NCBI RefSeq assembly: GCF_000482865.1 | Contig: NZ_KI519519.1 | Span: forward strand, 123,512-187,511 | DNA length: 64,000 nucleotides | Origin: Actinokineospora inagensis DSM 44258 | Lineage (GTDB): Bacteria; Actinomycetota; Actinomycetes; Mycobacteriales; Pseudonocardiaceae | Direction: 5' to 3' | Shown here: positions 1 to 13,200 of the stretch, piece by piece | Numbering within the stretch: the stretch's first letter is position 1 | How the letters are laid out: each line of letters starts with the position of its first letter | Notes under the pieces: model-generated | Databases searched by the model: none | The model's input: only the letters and a program-made list of their open reading frames with translations | Told to the model about the DNA's origin: nothing | Program-made: the position numbers and the translations under genes

Positions 1-2949
1 TGTCCGCCGAGGGCGAAGAAGTTGTCATCGAGGCCGACCGTGTCGCGGCTGAGGAGGTCGGCGAAGATGCCCGCGACGAGTTCTTCACGCGGGTTGCGGG
101 GCACGCGCTTCTCCCCCGTATCCATGACCGGGTCCGGTAGGGCCTTGCGGTCGACCTTGCCGTTGGGGGTAGTCGGCAGCGTGTCCAACTCCACGAATGC
201 GGACGGGACCATGTAGTCGGGCAGGGTGGTTCGCGCCCAGGCTGGTAGGTCGGACAGATTGCCGTCCGCGACGACGTAAGCGGCCAGGTAGGCGCTACCA
301 GCGGGGACGGTGACAACGGCGGAGCGGACGCCAGGGTGGCTGAGCAGAGCCGCTTCGACCTCTTCGAGCTCCAGGCGCATACCGCGGATCTTGACCTGGT
401 TGTCGGCCCGTCCGACGAAGTCCAGCGTGCCGTCGCCCGCCCATCGGACGAGGTCACCCGTGCGATAGAGGCGGGTACCGGGTGCGCCTAGGGGGTTGGC
501 GACGAAACGGGACGCGGTCAGGTCGGGGCGGTTCACGTAGCCACGGCCGAGGAGGTAACCACCGACGTACAGCTCGCCCGCGACACCCGGCGGGACAGGA
601 TTAAGGGCTTCATCGAGCACATAGAGCTGTGTGTTGGGGTTGGGGCCACCGATGGAGGTGGCGATTCGATCGGCGCCCTCGCGGTAGACGATGTGGGAGA
701 CGCCGATGGTGGTCTCGGCAGGGCCGTAGCCGTGATACATCGTGGTGTTAAGAGCCTGGCGGAACCTGTCGAACAGCTCCGGGGTCAGGACCTCGCCGCC
801 GCACCACACGTGCTTAAGACCCTGCAACGAGGCGGTACCCGCCGACAGCTCCAACAGCGCGTCCAGCATCGAGGAAGGCAGGTAGACGAAGGTGACGCCT
901 TCACCGTCGATGAGGTCGAGCAGGTAACGCGGGTCGCGTTCGCCGCCGGGTTCCGCGATGACGACGCGCCCACCGGTGACCAGCGGCAGCAGGATCTCGT
1001 TGACGGAGATGTCGAACGAGAGAGGGGCCTTGAACAGGGACGCGTCGCCCTTGCCGAAGCCGAGCAGCCCGCTCTGCCAGACCAACCGCGCGCAGATGGC
1101 CTCATGCCGGATCATCGCGCCCTTAGGCGTACCGGTGGAGCCAGAGGTGAACATGACATACGCGAGTTGGGTCCCGTGCGTCGGCGCGGCCTCGGCGACG
1201 GGGTGACCGCCATAGCCCCAGCGCGTCAGGTCTACCGACACCGTTAGCTCTGACTCCGGCACGCCGCCTGGGCCGGTCACGGTCAACATGGCACCGGAAT
1301 CGCGCAGCACGGTCTCACGGCGCGCGGTGGGCCACGTCGGGTCGAGCGGCACGAAGGCGCCACCCGCGCGAAGGATCGCCAGCAACGCGATGACCATCTC
1401 GGCGCCGCGCGGCAGCCCGATCGCCACCACGCGCTCCGAGTCCACTCCGCGTGCACGCAGCTCCGTGGCCAACTGGCCCACCAGGACGTCCAGTTCGCGG
1501 TAGGACAACCGGGTGGACCCGGAAACCAGCGCTGTCTCCTGCGGGTAGGTGCTGAACGTCGTTGCCAGCAACTCGGGCAGGGTACGGGTGATCTCGGGCT
1601 CGACGGTGTCGTTCCAAGAGTGGACGACCTGGACGCGTTCGTCGGCGGACAGCAGGTTGACGCGTCTGACGAGTTGACCGGGGTCGGTGCTGACGGCGGT
1701 AAGAAGGCGCACGAGCCGGGTAGCGATGTCTGCGACGGTTACCTCGTCGAACAGATCGGTGGCGTACTCGATGGAGCCGACCATGCCGGTTGGTGTGTCA
1801 GTGAAGCCGAAGGACAGGTCGAACTTGGCCGTAGTAGTGGGCAGGTCCTGTGCGGCGGTATCGGTGCCGGGGATGCCGAGGTCGCTGTCGTCGAGGCCGG
1901 TGTGGGTGACCATGACGTGGAACAACGGGTGCCTGGCCATCGAGCGGGCCGGGTTCAAGATCTCCACCAAGCGCTCGAACGGCACGTCCTGATGCGCGTA
2001 TGCGGCGAGGTCGGCTTCCCGAACCCGGCGCAACAATTCACTGAACGTCGGGTCGCCGGAGACATCGGTACGCAGGACGAGGGTGTTGACGAAGAAGCCG
2101 ACCAGGCGGTCCAGGTTCTCGTCGGTGCGGCCCGCGATCGGGGTGCCGAGCGGGATGTCGGTGCCCGCGCCGAGCCGAGTCAGCAGGGCGGCGACGGCGG
2201 CTTGGGCGATCATGAACGCGGTGACGCCCTCGCGGCGGGCGAGGTCCTTGAGCGCGGCGGCGACCGCCGGTTCCAGCGCGAAGCGGACATCGTCGCCCCG
2301 GTAGGACGCCACGGCGGGACGCGGGCGGTCGAGGGGCAGGGCGATCTCGTCGGGGACGCCGGCGAGGGTGTCGCGCCAGTAGGCGACCTGGCGGCCGACG
2401 AGGCTGTCCGGGTCGTCCTCGGAACCAAGCAGGTCACGCTGCCACAGGGTGTAGTCACCGTACTGAACCGGCAGGTTTGTCCATTGAGAACTAGCGCCGA
2501 TTTTACGCGCAGCGTAGGCGATTCCCAGGTCGCCGAGCAGCGGCGCGGTGGACCACTCGTCGGCCGCGATGTGGTGCACCAGCAGAACGATCACCGAGAT
2601 GTCCGCCGACTCGCGGAACAGCCAGGCGCGAACCGGGATCTCCCCCGAGAGGTCGAATGCGTATTCGGTCGCCTCCTGGACACCATTTCCCTCGACAACC
2701 TGGAACGGGACCTCCACATCAGTCAGAACGTCCTGGTATGGGACACCGTCGTGTTCCGGGAAGACCGTGCGGAGGCTTTCGTGGCGAGCGACAACATCGT
2801 TGAGCGCAGCGTGTAGAGCCTCGGGATCGACATGGCCGGTGAGGTGGGCGACAAAGGGGATGTTGTTGGTCGAGCTGGGGCCTTCCATGCGGAACAGGAA
2901 CCAGAGCCGCTGCTGCGCGAACGACAACGGCAGCCGATCCGGCCGCTCG
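1..2949 (-). other. NRPS module 10: C(LCL)-A-T(cut), hydroxyornithine-type pocket
   Basis: The condensation domain starts with the SFAQQRLWF type seen when the donor is L-configured, consistent with no E domain upstream; its active-site motif is HHIAADE near 2570. The pocket code reads DINYCGGIGK. This is one residue from DINYWGGIGK, which I recall for N5-hydroxyornithine derivatives in hydroxamate siderophore synthetases. The adenylation domain is very similar to that of module 4. The window ends inside the carrier domain, right after LGG. Confidence 0.85.
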
Positions 2950-5900
2950 GCAATCACCAGTGCCGGGCGGGCGTCGCCGGTCGAATTCGCCAACGCGGCG
3001 ATTCCGGCGACAGTGCGGGCGGTGAAGACGTCGCGGATCGCCAACTCAGCGCCGAGGGTGGCGCGAACGCGGGACACCAGGCGGGTCGCCAGCAGGGAGT
3101 GGCCGCCGATGGCGAAGAAGTCGTCGTCGGGTCCGACCTCGGGCAGGTCAAGCACTTCGGCGAACAGTGCCGCGACGATCTCCTCGGCCGGGGTTCGCGC
3201 CCGGCCGGAGCCTGCCGTAGCGCTGAAATCGGGCGCCGGGAGGGCTTTTCGGTCGACTTTTCCGGTCGGCAACGTCGGAAACTCTTCCAGCACAACAATC
3301 GCGGCGGGAACCATGTGCTCGGGGAGGGTCTTCCCGAGCCTGACACGCAGAGAAACCGGGTCGGCTTCGAAGCCCGGCGTGGAGATGACGTAAGCCACGA
3401 GCTGACTGTCGCGGGCGATCACGGTGGCTTGGGAAACCGTGTCATCGTCGGTCAGGGCGGATTCGACCTCGCCGGGCTCGATGCGGAAGCCGCGGACCTT
3501 GATCTGCTCGTCGACCCGGCCGAGGAATTCCACTTGGCCCTCGGCAGTCCAGCGGACCAGGTCGCCGGTGCGGTAAAGGCGGCCAGTCCCGGTGATGAAG
3601 TTCGGGATGAAGCGCGACGCGGTCAGGCCGGGCCGGTTGAGGTAGCCGCGCGCGACGCCGGGGCCGCCGAGGTACAGCTCACCCGGGACGCCGACCGGGG
3701 TGTTGCCCAGGGTGCGGTTGAGCACGTGCGCCTCGGTGTTCGCCACCGGCCCGCCGATGACGGGCTTGGCGCCGTCGATTCGAGCGAACACCGCGTCCAC
3801 TGTGGTCTCCGTGGGGCCGTAGAAGTTGAACGCGGCGATCCCCGTCAGGCGGTCCCACAGGGCCGGTCCAATGGCCTCGCCGCCAGTGCCGATCAACGCG
3901 ATCCCGGTGTCCAACAGACCTTCGTCGACGAGCTGCGCGAGGAGGGCCGGGGCGGCATCCAAGTAGCCGATCTTGTTCTCGCGGACGTAGGCGACCAGGT
4001 CGGTGGCGTCTGAGCGGACGAGGTGCAGCTCGTGGCCCGCGATCATCCACAGCAGACCCTCGATGGACGCGTCGAACGAGAAGGACGCCGTGTTGAGGAC
4101 GCGCAGGCGTTCGCCGGGCATGACCGAGGCACGGTGTGAAGCAAGCAGATTGGCCAGGCCCCGGTGCTCGACAACGACACCTTTGGGCTTGCCGGTAGAA
4201 CCCGAGGTGTAGAGGACATAGGCCGCGCTGAGAAGTGGTTTGGGGCAGCGTGAATCAGACGTGCCGATGGTGTCGAGAACGAGTTTCGGCTGGGCATCGG
4301 CGACCATGTGAGCGATGCGGTCTTCCGGATACGCCGGGTCCACAACGAGATACGCCGCACCCACCTTCCACGCGCCGATGATCGCCGCCACCAAGTCCAC
4401 CGAGGACTTCATGGCGAGCCCGACGATGTCGCCGGACCCCACTCCCCCATCGGTCAAATACCCGGCGACGCCTGCAGCGAGGTCGTCGAGCTGGGCGAAC
4501 GTCAATGACCCGCGCTCGTCAACCACCGCTGTAGTTGTGGGGGTCGCGGCAACCTGGTGCGCGAACACCTCTAGAACCGAATCGGGAACGTCGACTTCTA
4601 GTCCCCTGTGGATGATCGACTCGGCGAGCGTGACATCGCGGACCCGGCGGCTCGGGTCGGCGGCGAGTGCGTCGAGGACCCGCAGCAGGTCAGCGGCGAG
4701 GGTGGTCGCGGTGGCCCGGTCGACGACGTCCGGCCGGTACTCCAAGGAGAGCTCCAGCGTGCGACCGACCTCGGCGGTGAGCGTCACCGGGTAGTCGGTG
4801 GCGTCGGTGCCGGACACGCCGGTGACGCGCAGGCCCGCCGCGGCCTCGGCGGCGCCCAAGGCCTCGGTGTCGACCGGGTAGCTCTCGAACACGGTCAGTG
4901 TGTCGAACAGTTCGGTGAACCCGCTGCCACGACGGGTTTCGGCGAGGCTGAGGTGCTGGTGCTCGATGAGCGCGGACTGCTCGGCCTGCACCCTGCGGGC
5001 CGCCTCGGCAAGGCTTTCGCCCCGGTCGAGCCGAACGCGAACGGGTACGGTGTTGATGAACAGCCCGATCATCAACTCGACTCCGGGCAGGTCGGCGGGC
5101 CGCCCGGACACCGTCGCGCCGAACACCACGTCTTCCCGCCCGAGCCGCCGGGCCAGCACGAGCCCCCAGGCGAGCTGGACCGCCGTGTTCAGGGTGATTC
5201 CGAGCGCCCGAACCACATCGGCCAGATCCCGATTCCCGACTTCGACCCGCTCTGGCCGCACCGCCGTCGTGGCGATACCGGGTCCCGCGACGAGCGTCGG
5301 TTCCGCAAGACCCCGGAGCGCCCTGTCCCACGCTTCCCGCGCCGCATTCTTATCCTGTGTGGACAGCCAGCACAGGTAGTCGGTGAATGGTTTCGGCTTG
5401 GGGAGGTCGACTTCGCCGTAGAGCTGGAAGAGTTCCTGCCCGAGCAGTGGGGTCGACCACCCGTCGAGCAGGACGTGGTGATTCGTAATGACCAGCCGCC
5501 CCTCGGGATCGAACAGGAACCGGATCAGCGGCGCGGTGCCGAGGTCGAACCGGGTGTCGAGATCGCGGTCGGCATCACCGCCCACCCGCCACGGTGCCCG
5601 CACCGCGTCCGCCACAACCTGGACGAGTTCACCGTTGGGCCGAGCGCGGAAACCTACCCGGAGATTGGCATGCCTGGCCAACAACTCGTCCGCCGCCCGT
5701 CGCAGCCTGACCGGGTCAACTTCCCCCTCCAGCTCGAAAATCGTCTGTACCGTGTAGACATCCTGATCGCTGCTGTCCAAATTGGATAGATAGACCAGTC
5801 CTTCCTGCAACGGACTCAATGGCCAGATGTCCGCCGCACCGGTCGCCACGAGCGCGTCGACCTCGCCCTGGTCGAGATCGACCAACGGGAAGTCCGACGG

Positions 5901-8900
5901 CGTCCGCCCCCCGTCCGCCGCGCTCAGCTCGGCGAGCGCGGCAACCCAGTGATCGCTGATCGCCTTGATGTCCGCGTCGGTGAACACCCCGTCCGCCCAC
6001 GTCCAGTCGAACACCACCCTGGCACCCACCGCCATGATGTCCACCTGCAACGCGTGGTCCAGCGGCATGTCCCCATCCGCACCACCCGCGATCCCGCCGC
6101 TACCGCCCTCCGCGAACCGCCCCAGGTAGTTCACCAACACCTGCGGCTTCCGCGTCAACAACGGCGCCGTGCCTTCGTTCAGGTGGCGGAGCAACCCAAA
6201 CCCACTCCCCCGCCGCGGCGTCGCCCGCAACTCCTCCTTGACCCGCTTCAACGTCGCCACCGCGCCACCCGCAGGCGTCAACCGAACCGGGTACAGGCTG
6301 GTGAACCACCCCACCGTCCGGTGCAGATCCGCCCCCGGCACCAACTCCTCATCCCGCCCATGCCCCTCTCGAGCAATGAGCACACCCACCCGTGGACTCC
6401 ACCGCGCAAGCGCCACCGTCAACCCGGCCAACAACACGTCGTCAACCTCGGCCCGGAACCGCGCCGGAACCCCCGTCAACAACTCCCCCACCGGCACCTC
6501 AACCCGCGCCCGCCCCGCCGACGCCACCGTGTCCCCGGCCGTCAACGCCCGAGCGCCGAGCAGCGGATCATCCCCCGCCAACACCCCCTCCCAATACCCC
6601 AGCTCCGCCGTCTCCTGCGCGGCCGCCACCAACCCCTGCGCCCACCGCCGAAACGACGTCCCCACCGGCTGCAACTCGTCCCCCCGCAGCCCGGCTTCCA
6701 AATCGGGCACCAGGACCCGCCAGGACACCCCATCAACCACAAAATGGTGCGCCACCACCACAAGAACCCCAGCCCAGCCCCCACCCAGTCCCGGGGGGCG
6801 TCCCTGGTCCAGTCTACCGGCACCACCCGACCGGGCAAAGAAGCCGACCGGAGCTGTGGACGACTGCGAAGGATGTGGATAACTCGTCGACAGGGTGCGA
6901 TCCGGGCCGGCGGGGATCCAGGCGACGGCGAAGACGGAGCCGGTGTGGGGGTCCAGGGAGTCCAGCAGGCGGTTGACGACCGTGGTGGTGAGGTCGGGGT
7001 CCTCCGGGGCGGCTTGTGGGGTGGGTGGGGCTCCGGCGCGAGAGGCGTCAACGGTGGCGGGTCTGAGGCCCGCAGGTGCCACGTCCGGGGCGAAGTCGTC
7101 GAGGGCACTGGGGACATCGATGGTGGTGACCAGAGAAGCGGCATCGACGGCGTCGGCGATGGTGAGGCCGTCGGGGGTGAGGCGGGCGCGAAGGATGTCG
7201 TGGGTGTCGAGGAGGCGTTGGACGGCTTGGACCAGGCGGGGCTCGGTGAGGTCGGCGGGGGCGGGGATGACCTGCACCTGGGCGAAGCGGTTGATGGGAC
7301 CGCCGGTGGCCAGGAGGTCGCGCATGATGGGGGTGAAGGGGACGAGGCCGGTGTCGGGAGTGTCGACGACGGTCGGCGCGGTGTCGGTGGTGGTGCGGGC
7401 CGCGAGGGCGGCGACGGTGCGTTGTTCGAAGACGTCGCGGGGGGTGAAACGCAGACCTGCGGCGCGGGCGCGGCTGACCAGTTGGATGGAGACGATGCTG
7501 TCGCCGCCGAGGGCGAAGAAGTCGTCGTCAACCGCAACGGGGACACCGAGAACGGCGGCGAAGAGGTCGACGAGGGTGGCCTCGACAGGGGTGCTGGGGC
7601 GGCGGCCCACGGAAATGGCGGAGACGGCGGGGGCGGGCAGGGCGCGGCGGTCGATCTTGCCGTTGGGGAGTTGGGGAAGCGAGTCGAGGACGACGATGGC
7701 GGCGGGGACCATGTGGTCGGGGAGCAGCGAAGCGGCGTGGGCGCGGGCATCGGCGGCGGTGGTGCCGACGACGTAGCCGATGAGGAGTCCATCGTGGACG
7801 GTGACGGCGGCGTGGGGGGCGATCTCGGCCAGCACGGATTCGATCTCGCCGAGTTCGACGCGGAAACCGCGGATCTTCACCTGGTCATCGGCGCGGCCGA
7901 GGAATTCCAAGGAGCCCGCGCTGTTCCAGCGAGCGAGGTCGCCGGTGCGGTACAACCGGCCGGGGCCGAAGGGATTCGCGACGAACCGGGACGACGTCAG
8001 CCCCGGCTGACCCCAATACCCGCGTGCCACACCAGGACCGCCGACATACAGCTCCCCCGCAACCCCGGGGCCAACCATGGCCAGCGTCGAGTCCAACACG
8101 TGGGCGGAGGAATTGGCGATGGGCCGACCGACAACCACATTCGGGCCGACAATGGGGGCGAACAAAGCATCCACAGTAGACTCAGTGGGTCCGTAGAAGT
8201 TGAACGCCGCCACCGAACTGTCGGCCAGAGTTCGCCACAAAGTGGGGCTGACGGCCTCGCCGCCGGTACCGACAACAGAGATCCCGGTGTCGAGCAGGCC
8301 CACCTCGACAAGCTGGGTCAACAGTGTCGGAGCGGCATCCACATACGCGATGTTGTTGGCGCGCACGTATTTCACGAGCGCTTCCGCATCGCGCATCAGA
8401 TCGAGATCGGCGATGTGCAATGTGTGACCGGACAGCATCCACAGCAACGGGTCCATCGACGCGTCGAACGAGAACGACGCCGCGTGCAACACGGGACCTG
8501 GGCGCATCACTGACGACCGGTGGGAAGCCAGCAGGTTCACCAAGCCGGAATGCTCGACAACAACACCCTTGGGTCGACCGGTCGAGCCCGACGTGAAGAT
8601 CATGTACGCCGCGCCATCCACCGCGACCGGGGTGAACGGGCTCGACATGTGGTCTTCGACGGCCGACAGCACCAGAACCGGCCGCGCGTCATCGAGCATC
8701 AGCCGGATGCGCGACTCGGGGTAGGCGGGATCAATCGGTAGGTGGATAGCGCCCGCCTTCCACACAGCCAACAACCCGACCACGGCATCAACCGACCGAG
8801 GCAGCATCGACGCGACGACCGACTCGCGCACCACGCCTTGCGCCTGCAGCCAACCTGCCAACTCGGACGACCGCGCGTCGAGTTCGGCGAAGGTCAGCGA

Positions 8901-10292
8901 TCCAGCCGAATCGACAACAGCCATCCCGTCAAACGCTGCGATATCCAGCAAATCCCCAACGGGCACGGCAGAACCCGCAGAAACCCGAGCGAGGAATGCA
9001 CGATCCACAGTGGACAGCAAATCGATCGATCGAATGGGTCGCGCCGAATCGTCGACGAAAGCCGTCAGCGCGGCCACGAGTCGATCGGCGAACCACTCGG
9101 CGGAGTCGATCACGTCGGGGCGGTGGTCGATCCACACCGTGAGCCCGTCGGACGCCTCGGCCGTCAGGGTCAGCGGGTAGTTGGTGTCATCCACCCCCTG
9201 AACGCCAACAACTCGCAACCCAGCCGCGGTTTCCGCCCGGCCGAGCGCGTCCGTGTCGACCGGGTAGCTCTCGAACACGGTGATCGTGTCGAACAGCTCG
9301 GGCAGGCCGGTGCGCCGCTGGACGCGGGACAGCCCGACGTACTGGTGGTCCATCACCCGGGTCTGTTCCGCCTGCACCCGACCGACCAGTGCGCACACCG
9401 TGTCCGCCGGTTCGATCCGGACCCGGACCGGCACCGTGTTGATGAACAACCCGATCATCGAGTCGACGCCGGGCAGGTCAGCGGGCCTGCCGGACACCGT
9501 CGCGCCGAACACGACATCGGACCGGCCGAGCCTGCGGGCGATCACCAGCCCCCACGCGGTCTGCAGCAGGGTGTTGACGGTGACGCGCAGGCTCCGGGCC
9601 AGGTCACCGAGCCGCCGCGCCAGCTCGGGGGTCACCTCGACCGGAACGCGCCGGGTCAGCGAACCGGAGTGGGCGGCACCGGCAGGGCCGACGAGAGTGG
9701 GTTCGGTGACGCCGTCGAGCGCGTCCGCCCAGACCTTCTCCCCCAGTTCACGGTCTTGCCGGGACAGCCAGACGAGGTAGTCGCGGAACGGCCGGACCCG
9801 GCGCAGACCGCCGGTGTCGCCGCGCGCGCCGTAGATCTCGAACAGCTCGCCGAGCAGCAGCGGCGTCGACCAGCCGTCCAGGATGATGTGGTGGTTGGTG
9901 ACCAACAATCGGTGACGATTCGGGCCCACCCTGGCGAGCAGGAACCGGATCAGCGGCGGTTCGGCGAGATCGAACCGGGTGGCCCGGTCCCGCTCGACGA
10001 TCGCGGGCCACTCGGCCTCGGTGGTGTCGATCTCGGTCCACGGCACGGCGACCCGGGCGGGCACCAACTGCACGGCTTCCTCGGCGGCGAAGCAGACCCG
10101 CAGGTTGGCGTGCCTGCGCAGCAACGCGGTCGCCGACTCGCGCATCAACTCGGCGTCCAGCGGCCCGTCGATGTCCAGTACCGTTTGGACGGTGTAAATG
10201 TCTACTTCGGACTCGTCGTAGCCCGCGAGGAACAGCAATCCTTCCTGCAGCGGCGACAACGGCCAGATGTCCTGCAACCCCGCCCGCGTCAC
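1..10292 (-). CDS. Nonribosomal peptide synthetase, third subunit (modules 8-10, partial)
   Basis: Third NRPS of the siderophore assembly line, running off the left edge; about 3430 codons are visible with no stop. Start is the GTG at 10292-10290, overlapping the TGA of the previous NRPS by 4 bases (GTGA), so the genes are translationally coupled. Domain order read from motifs: C-A-T-E, C-A-T, C-A-T(cut). The C motifs HHxxxDG lie near 9890, 5480 and 2570. Adenylation cores (TSGSTG) lie near 8600, 4200 and 1135. Carrier GGDS/GGHS motifs lie near 7500 and 3105. An epimerisation domain spans about 5890-7340. The open frame ends at a third carrier motif, with the phosphopantetheine serine just outside the window. 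The E domain carries an in-frame insertion (6778-6915). No thioesterase is visible; it should lie further left. Confidence 0.95.
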   Translation of the reverse strand, partial: MTRAGLQDIWPLSPLQEGLLFLAGYDESEVDIYTVQTVLDIDGPLDAELMRESATALLRRHANLRVCFAAEEAVQLVPARVAVPWTEIDTTEAEWPAIVERDRATRFDLAEPPLIRFLLARVGPNRHRLLVTNHHIILDGWSTPLLLGELFEIYGARGDTGGLRRVRPFRDYLVWLSRQDRELGEKVWADALDGVTEPTLVGPAGAAHSGSLTRRVPVEVTPELARRLGDLARSLRVTVNTLLQTAWGLVIARRLGRSDVVFGATVSGRPADLPGVDSMIGLFINTVPVRVRIEPADTVCALVGRVQAEQTRVMDHQYVGLSRVQRRTGLPELFDTITVFESYPVDTDALGRAETAAGLRVVGVQGVDDTNYPLTLTAEASDGLTVWIDHRPDVIDSAEWFADRLVAALTAFVDDSARPIRSIDLLSTVDRAFLARVSAGSAVPVGDLLDIAAFDGMAVVDSAGSLTFAELDARSSELAGWLQAQGVVRESVVASMLPRSVDAVVGLLAVWKAGAIHLPIDPAYPESRIRLMLDDARPVLVLSAVEDHMSSPFTPVAVDGAAYMIFTSGSTGRPKGVVVEHSGLVNLLASHRSSVMRPGPVLHAASFSFDASMDPLLWMLSGHTLHIADLDLMRDAEALVKYVRANNIAYVDAAPTLLTQLVEVGLLDTGISVVGTGGEAVSPTLWRTLADSSVAAFNFYGPTESTVDALFAPIVGPNVVVGRPIANSSAHVLDSTLAMVGPGVAGELYVGGPGVARGYWGQPGLTSSRFVANPFGPGRLYRTGDLARWNSAGSLEFLGRADDQVKIRGFRVELGEIESVLAEIAPHAAVTVHDGLLIGYVVGTTAADARAHAASLLPDHMVPAAIVVLDSLPQLPNGKIDRRALPAPAVSAISVGRRPSTPVEATLVDLFAAVLGVPVAVDDDFFALGGDSIVSIQLVSRARAAGLRFTPRDVFEQRTVAALAARTTTDTAPTVVDTPDTGLVPFTPIMRDLLATGGPINRFAQVQVIPAPADLTEPRLVQAVQRLLDTHDILRARLTPDGLTIADAVDAASLVTTIDVPSALDDFAPDVAPAGLRPATVDASRAGAPPTPQAAPEDPDLTTTVVNRLLDSLDPHTGSVFAVAWIPAGPDRTLSTSYPHPSQSSTAPVGFFARSGGAGRLDQGRPPGLGGGWAGVLVVVAHHFVVDGVSWRVLVPDLEAGLRGDELQPVGTSFRRWAQGLVAAAQETAELGYWEGVLAGDDPLLGARALTAGDTVASAGRARVEVPVGELLTGVPARFRAEVDDVLLAGLTVALARWSPRVGVLIAREGHGRDEELVPGADLHRTVGWFTSLYPVRLTPAGGAVATLKRVKEELRATPRRGSGFGLLRHLNEGTAPLLTRKPQVLVNYLGRFAEGGSGGIAGGADGDMPLDHALQVDIMAVGARVVFDWTWADGVFTDADIKAISDHWVAALAELSAADGGRTPSDFPLVDLDQGEVDALVATGAADIWPLSPLQEGLVYLSNLDSSDQDVYTVQTIFELEGEVDPVRLRRAADELLARHANLRVGFRARPNGELVQVVADAVRAPWRVGGDADRDLDTRFDLGTAPLIRFLFDPEGRLVITNHHVLLDGWSTPLLGQELFQLYGEVDLPKPKPFTDYLCWLSTQDKNAAREAWDRALRGLAEPTLVAGPGIATTAVRPERVEVGNRDLADVVRALGITLNTAVQLAWGLVLARRLGREDVVFGATVSGRPADLPGVELMIGLFINTVPVRVRLDRGESLAEAARRVQAEQSALIEHQHLSLAETRRGSGFTELFDTLTVFESYPVDTEALGAAEAAAGLRVTGVSGTDATDYPVTLTAEVGRTLELSLEYRPDVVDRATATTLAADLLRVLDALAADPSRRVRDVTLAESIIHRGLEVDVPDSVLEVFAHQVAATPTTTAVVDERGSLTFAQLDDLAAGVAGYLTDGGVGSGDIVGLAMKSSVDLVAAIIGAWKVGAAYLVVDPAYPEDRIAHMVADAQPKLVLDTIGTSDSRCPKPLLSAAYVLYTSGSTGKPKGVVVEHRGLANLLASHRASVMPGERLRVLNTASFSFDASIEGLLWMIAGHELHLVRSDATDLVAYVRENKIGYLDAAPALLAQLVDEGLLDTGIALIGTGGEAIGPALWDRLTGIAAFNFYGPTETTVDAVFARIDGAKPVIGGPVANTEAHVLNRTLGNTPVGVPGELYLGGPGVARGYLNRPGLTASRFIPNFITGTGRLYRTGDLVRWTAEGQVEFLGRVDEQIKVRGFRIEPGEVESALTDDDTVSQATVIARDSQLVAYVISTPGFEADPVSLRVRLGKTLPEHMVPAAIVVLEEFPTLPTGKVDRKALPAPDFSATAGSGRARTPAEEIVAALFAEVLDLPEVGPDDDFFAIGGHSLLATRLVSRVRATLGAELAIRDVFTARTVAGIAALANSTGDARPALVIAERPDRLPLSFAQQRLWFLFRMEGPSSTNNIPFVAHLTGHVDPEALHAALNDVVARHESLRTVFPEHDGVPYQDVLTDVEVPFQVVEGNGVQEATEYAFDLSGEIPVRAWLFRESADISVIVLLVHHIAADEWSTAPLLGDLGIAYAARKIGASSQWTNLPVQYGDYTLWQRDLLGSEDDPDSLVGRQVAYWRDTLAGVPDEIALPLDRPRPAVASYRGDDVRFALEPAVAAALKDLARREGVTAFMIAQAAVAALLTRLGAGTDIPLGTPIAGRTDENLDRLVGFFVNTLVLRTDVSGDPTFSELLRRVREADLAAYAHQDVPFERLVEILNPARSMARHPLFHVMVTHTGLDDSDLGIPGTDTAAQDLPTTTAKFDLSFGFTDTPTGMVGSIEYATDLFDEVTVADIATRLVRLLTAVSTDPGQLVRRVNLLSADERVQVVHSWNDTVEPEITRTLPELLATTFSTYPQETALVSGSTRLSYRELDVLVGQLATELRARGVDSERVVAIGLPRGAEMVIALLAILRAGGAFVPLDPTWPTARRETVLRDSGAMLTVTGPGGVPESELTVSVDLTRWGYGGHPVAEAAPTHGTQLAYVMFTSGSTGTPKGAMIRHEAICARLVWQSGLLGFGKGDASLFKAPLSFDISVNEILLPLVTGGRVVIAEPGGERDPRYLLDLIDGEGVTFVYLPSSMLDALLELSAGTASLQGLKHVWCGGEVLTPELFDRFRQALNTTMYHGYGPAETTIGVSHIVYREGADRIATSIGGPNPNTQLYVLDEALNPVPPGVAGELYVGGYLLGRGYVNRPDLTASRFVANPLGAPGTRLYRTGDLVRWAGDGTLDFVGRADNQVKIRGMRLELEEVEAALLSHPGVRSAVVTVPAGSAYLAAYVVADGNLSDLPAWARTTLPDYMVPSAFVELDTLPTTPNGKVDRKALPDPVMDTGEKRVPRNPREELVAGIFADLLSRDTVGLDDNFFALGG
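2950..5834 (-). other. NRPS module 9: C(DCL)-A-T, acid-lined pocket
   Basis: The condensation domain (HHVLLDG near 5480) follows an E domain and has the matching N-terminal type. The adenylation pocket reads DAEDTGFVDK, one position away from modules 7 and 8 (D to E at code position 3). A closely related, probably basic, substrate is inferred. The carrier motif is GGHSLLA (near 3100). No epimerisation domain follows, so the residue should stay L. Confidence 0.82.
6778..6915 (-). other. Short in-frame insertion in module 8 epimerisation domain
   Basis: About 45 extra residues sit at the same place as the module 7 insertion, directly before HHFVVDG. It lacks the long tandem-repeat part but keeps the same dispersed DNA element (6779-6882). 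Confidence 0.82.
6779..6882 (-). repeat. Dispersed NRPS-embedded element, copy in module 8
   Basis: The 42-bp core (6779-6820) contains CGTCCCTGGTCCAGTCTACC. A TGTGGACGA box starts at 6855 and a TGTGGATAA box at 6874, 19 bases apart. The stretch 6715-6868 is identical to 11247-11400 in module 7. Confidence 0.85.
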
Positions 10293-13200
10293 CGGGTCCT
10301 CCACTTCGCTTCGAAACTGTCGATCCGGTCCTGCCCGAACCCGGTAACCAGCAGGTCGGACGGGGTCAGGCCACCCGCCCCCTCTTCGGCGGCGTGCTCG
10401 GCGATGGCGCGCAGGGCACCGCCGACGCAGGTGGCGAGGTCACGGACATCGCGTTCGGTGAAGACACCGTCGAGATACGTCCAGGCGATCCGCAGTTCCG
10501 CGCCAACCGCAGCAATGTCCACTTGCAACGGATACTCGGCAGGCAGATCCGCGTTGGCACCACCACCGATCCCGCCACCGGCGATGCGACCGAGGTAGTT
10601 GAACAGGACTTGACGGCGACCGGCGAGCGCGGGCCCCGTGCCCGGGTTGAGGTGCCGGAGCAGCCCGAACCCGATCCCAGTACCCGGCGTGGCCCGCAAA
10701 CCCTCCTTGACCTGCTTGAGCGCCTTGCCCGCCGCCGGTCCCCCCGCCACCGCGTCAGCGATGTCGATACCCGCGACGTCGAGCCGAACCGGGTGCACGC
10801 TGGTGAACCAACCAACCGTGCGGTGCAAATCGGCCCCCGGCACAGCATCCTCATCGCGACCGTGCGACTCCAAGTCAACGGTGATGCTGGTGCGCGCCAC
10901 GTTGCGATACCGCGCGGACCACCGAGCAACACCGAGCGCGAACCCAGTCAGCAACACGTCATCGACCTCAGCGTGGAACAACTCCGGAACCGCACGCAAC
11001 AGCGGCTCGGCGACATCGGCGTCAACGACCGTGGTCACCCGACGCAGATCGGCCACGGTGTCACCGGACTCAAGCAGCCGATCCCCCAACACGGCCTCGT
11101 CCGCCGACACCACCGCGGTCCAATGCCCCAGCTCCCCGACGCGGTTCTCGGCAGCCTCCACCAGCCCACTCGCCCACCGCCGAAACGACGTCCCCACCGG
11201 CCGCAGCCCATCCCCCCGCAGCGCCGCCTCCAGATCCGGCACCAACACCCGCCAGGACACCCCATCAACCACAAAATGGTGCGCCACCACCACAAGAACC
11301 CCAGCCCAGCCCCCACCCAGTCCCGGGGGGCGTCCCTGGTCCAGTCTACCGGCACCACCCGACCGGGCAAAGAAGCCGACCGGAGCTGTGGACGACTGCG
11401 GGGGTTGTGGATAACTCGCTGACAGGGTGGGGGTGACCTGGGGGTTGGCGGACGCGAGGCTTGAGGTGTCGGGGAACGAGGCATTGGGAGGCGAGGCATC
11501 AAGGGACAAGGCATCGGAAGACGAAGCGGCCGGAGACCAGACACCGGGGGGCCGAGCGTCGAGAGACGAAGCATCCGGGAACCAGACGCCGGAAGACGAC
11601 ACGCCAGCAGGCGGAGCACCGAAGGACGAAGCGGCCGGAGACCAGGCACCGGGGGGAGGGGCGTCGAGAGACGAGGCGTCCGGGAACGAGACGCCGGAAG
11701 ACGACGCGGCAGCAGGCGGAGCGCCGGAGGACGAGGCGTCCGGGAACCAAGCGCCGGGGGTCCGGGCATCGGGAGACGAAGCGGCTGGGAACCAAGCGCC
11801 GGACGACGACGCGGCAGCGGGCGGAGCGCCGGGAGACGAGGTGTCGGGAAGCGAGGCGCCCGGAGACGAGGCGCCAGCGGACGAAGTATCCGGAGACGAA
11901 GCGTCAGGAAATGAAGCGCCGGCAAACGAAGCAGGAGAAGACGATGCACTAGAAAGCGACGCGTCGGAAAGCGAAGGGGCAGCGGGTGAACTGTCCGGAG
12001 GCGAGGCGTCGGGAAGGGAGGCGTCGGGGAACCAGGCGACGTGGAACATGGGGCCGGTGTGGGGGGCGAGGTGGTCCAGGACGGAGTCGACGTCGAGGGG
12101 GCCGGGGTGGTGGTGGACGGACGCGGTGGCGGTTTGTGGGACTTCGAGGCCGGCTGGGGTGAGGCGGGCGCGGAGGATGTCGTGGGTGTCCAGGAGCGCT
12201 TGGACGGCCGTGGTGAGGGTGGGCAGGGTGAGGCCAGGTGGGGCGGGGATCACCTGCGTCTGCGCGAATCGGGTGATCGGGCCGCCTTGGTCGAGCAGGT
12301 CGCGCATGATCGGGGTCAGTGGGACCAAGCCGACGCCGTTGTCGGTGCCGGCGGGCTGGTCGGGCTCGGCGATCAGGGCCAGGGCGGCGACGGTGCGCTG
12401 CTCGAACACGTCGCGGGGGGAGAACTTGAGGCCTTCGGCGCGGGCGCGGCTGACCAACTGGATCGAGACGATGCTGTCGCCGCCGAGGGCGAAGAAGTCG
12501 TCGTCGATGCCGATTGTGGGCAGGCCGAGGACGGCGGCGAAGATGTCGACGAGGGTGGCCTCGGCCGGGGTGGTGGCTGCTCGGTTGGACACCAGGGCGG
12601 CGAAGTCCGGATCCGGTAGCGCGGACCGGTCGATTTTTCCGTTGGGCTGCAACGGGAATTCGTCGACGGCTACGAATGCTGACGGGATCATGTGGTCCGG
12701 GAGCAGGGCGGCGGCGTGGGTGCGGAGATCGGTGGCGCCGATGACATAAGCCACCAATCGACCGTCACGAACGACGGCGACGGCGGCCCGCACCTCCGGG
12801 TGCTCAGCGAGAACCGACTCCACCTCACCGAGTTCGACCCGATAACCGCGGACCTTGACCTGGTCGTCGGCGCGGCCGAGGAATTCCAGGGAACCCGCAC
12901 TGTTCCAACGCACCAGGTCGCCCGTGCGGTACAGACGACCATCGCCGAATGGGTTGGCCACGAATCTCGCGGCGGTGAGTCCGGGCTGACCGAGGTAGCC
13001 GCGCGCGAGTCCTGGGCCGCCCACATACAGCTCACCGACGACACCAGGCGGGACCAGCCCGAGTGCCTGATCCAGCACGTGGACCACGGAGTTCGCCACT
13101 GGGCGGCCGATGACCACATCTCGTCCGGCGATCGGCGCCACCACGGCGTCCACTGTGGACTCCGTGGGTCCGTAGAAGTTGAACGCCTCGACCGAACTGT

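Larger units (their letters stand above)
5835..10292 (-). other. NRPS module 8: C(DCL)-A-T-E, acid-lined pocket
   Basis: The condensation domain opens with the SPLQEG type N-terminus seen after epimerisation domains, which fits the upstream E domain. The by-eye ten-residue pocket code is DADDTGFVDK, the same as module 7, so both probably load the same residue. Acidic residues at code positions 3, 4 and 9 suggest a basic side chain, but I cannot name it. The carrier has the GGDS motif typical before an E domain. The E domain has HHFVVDG (near 6745) and NYLGRF motifs. It also holds an extra Ala/Pro-rich stretch near 7010-7110 and the 42-bp repeat insertion near 6800. Confidence 0.85.
11300..12040 (-). 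other. In-frame low-complexity insertion in module 7 epimerisation domain
   Basis: About 245 residues built from short Asp/Ala/Ser and Gly/Ala/Pro units sit between the FHVAWF stretch and the [10 protein letters not shown] motif. In normal E domains of this window these two are only a few residues apart. The segment contains three 105-bp tandem repeats and ends in the 42-bp dispersed core at 11311-11352. Confidence 0.87.

Noticed and set aside
5949..8513. Long plus-strand open frame (about 850 codons) opposite the third NRPS gene
   Set aside because: Product is Arg/Pro/His- then Gly/Glu-rich with no family motifs. It is antisense to intact NRPS domains; GC-rich codon bias makes such frames common.
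11591..11905. CRISPR-like array from the regular 105-bp repeats
   Set aside because: Units are contiguous tandem copies without unique spacers and lie inside an open NRPS frame.
11427..12749. Plus-strand frame encoding an acidic repeat protein
   Set aside because: It is the complement of the repeat insertion in the module 7 E domain and runs on into antisense of ordinary NRPS sequence, with no ribosome site.
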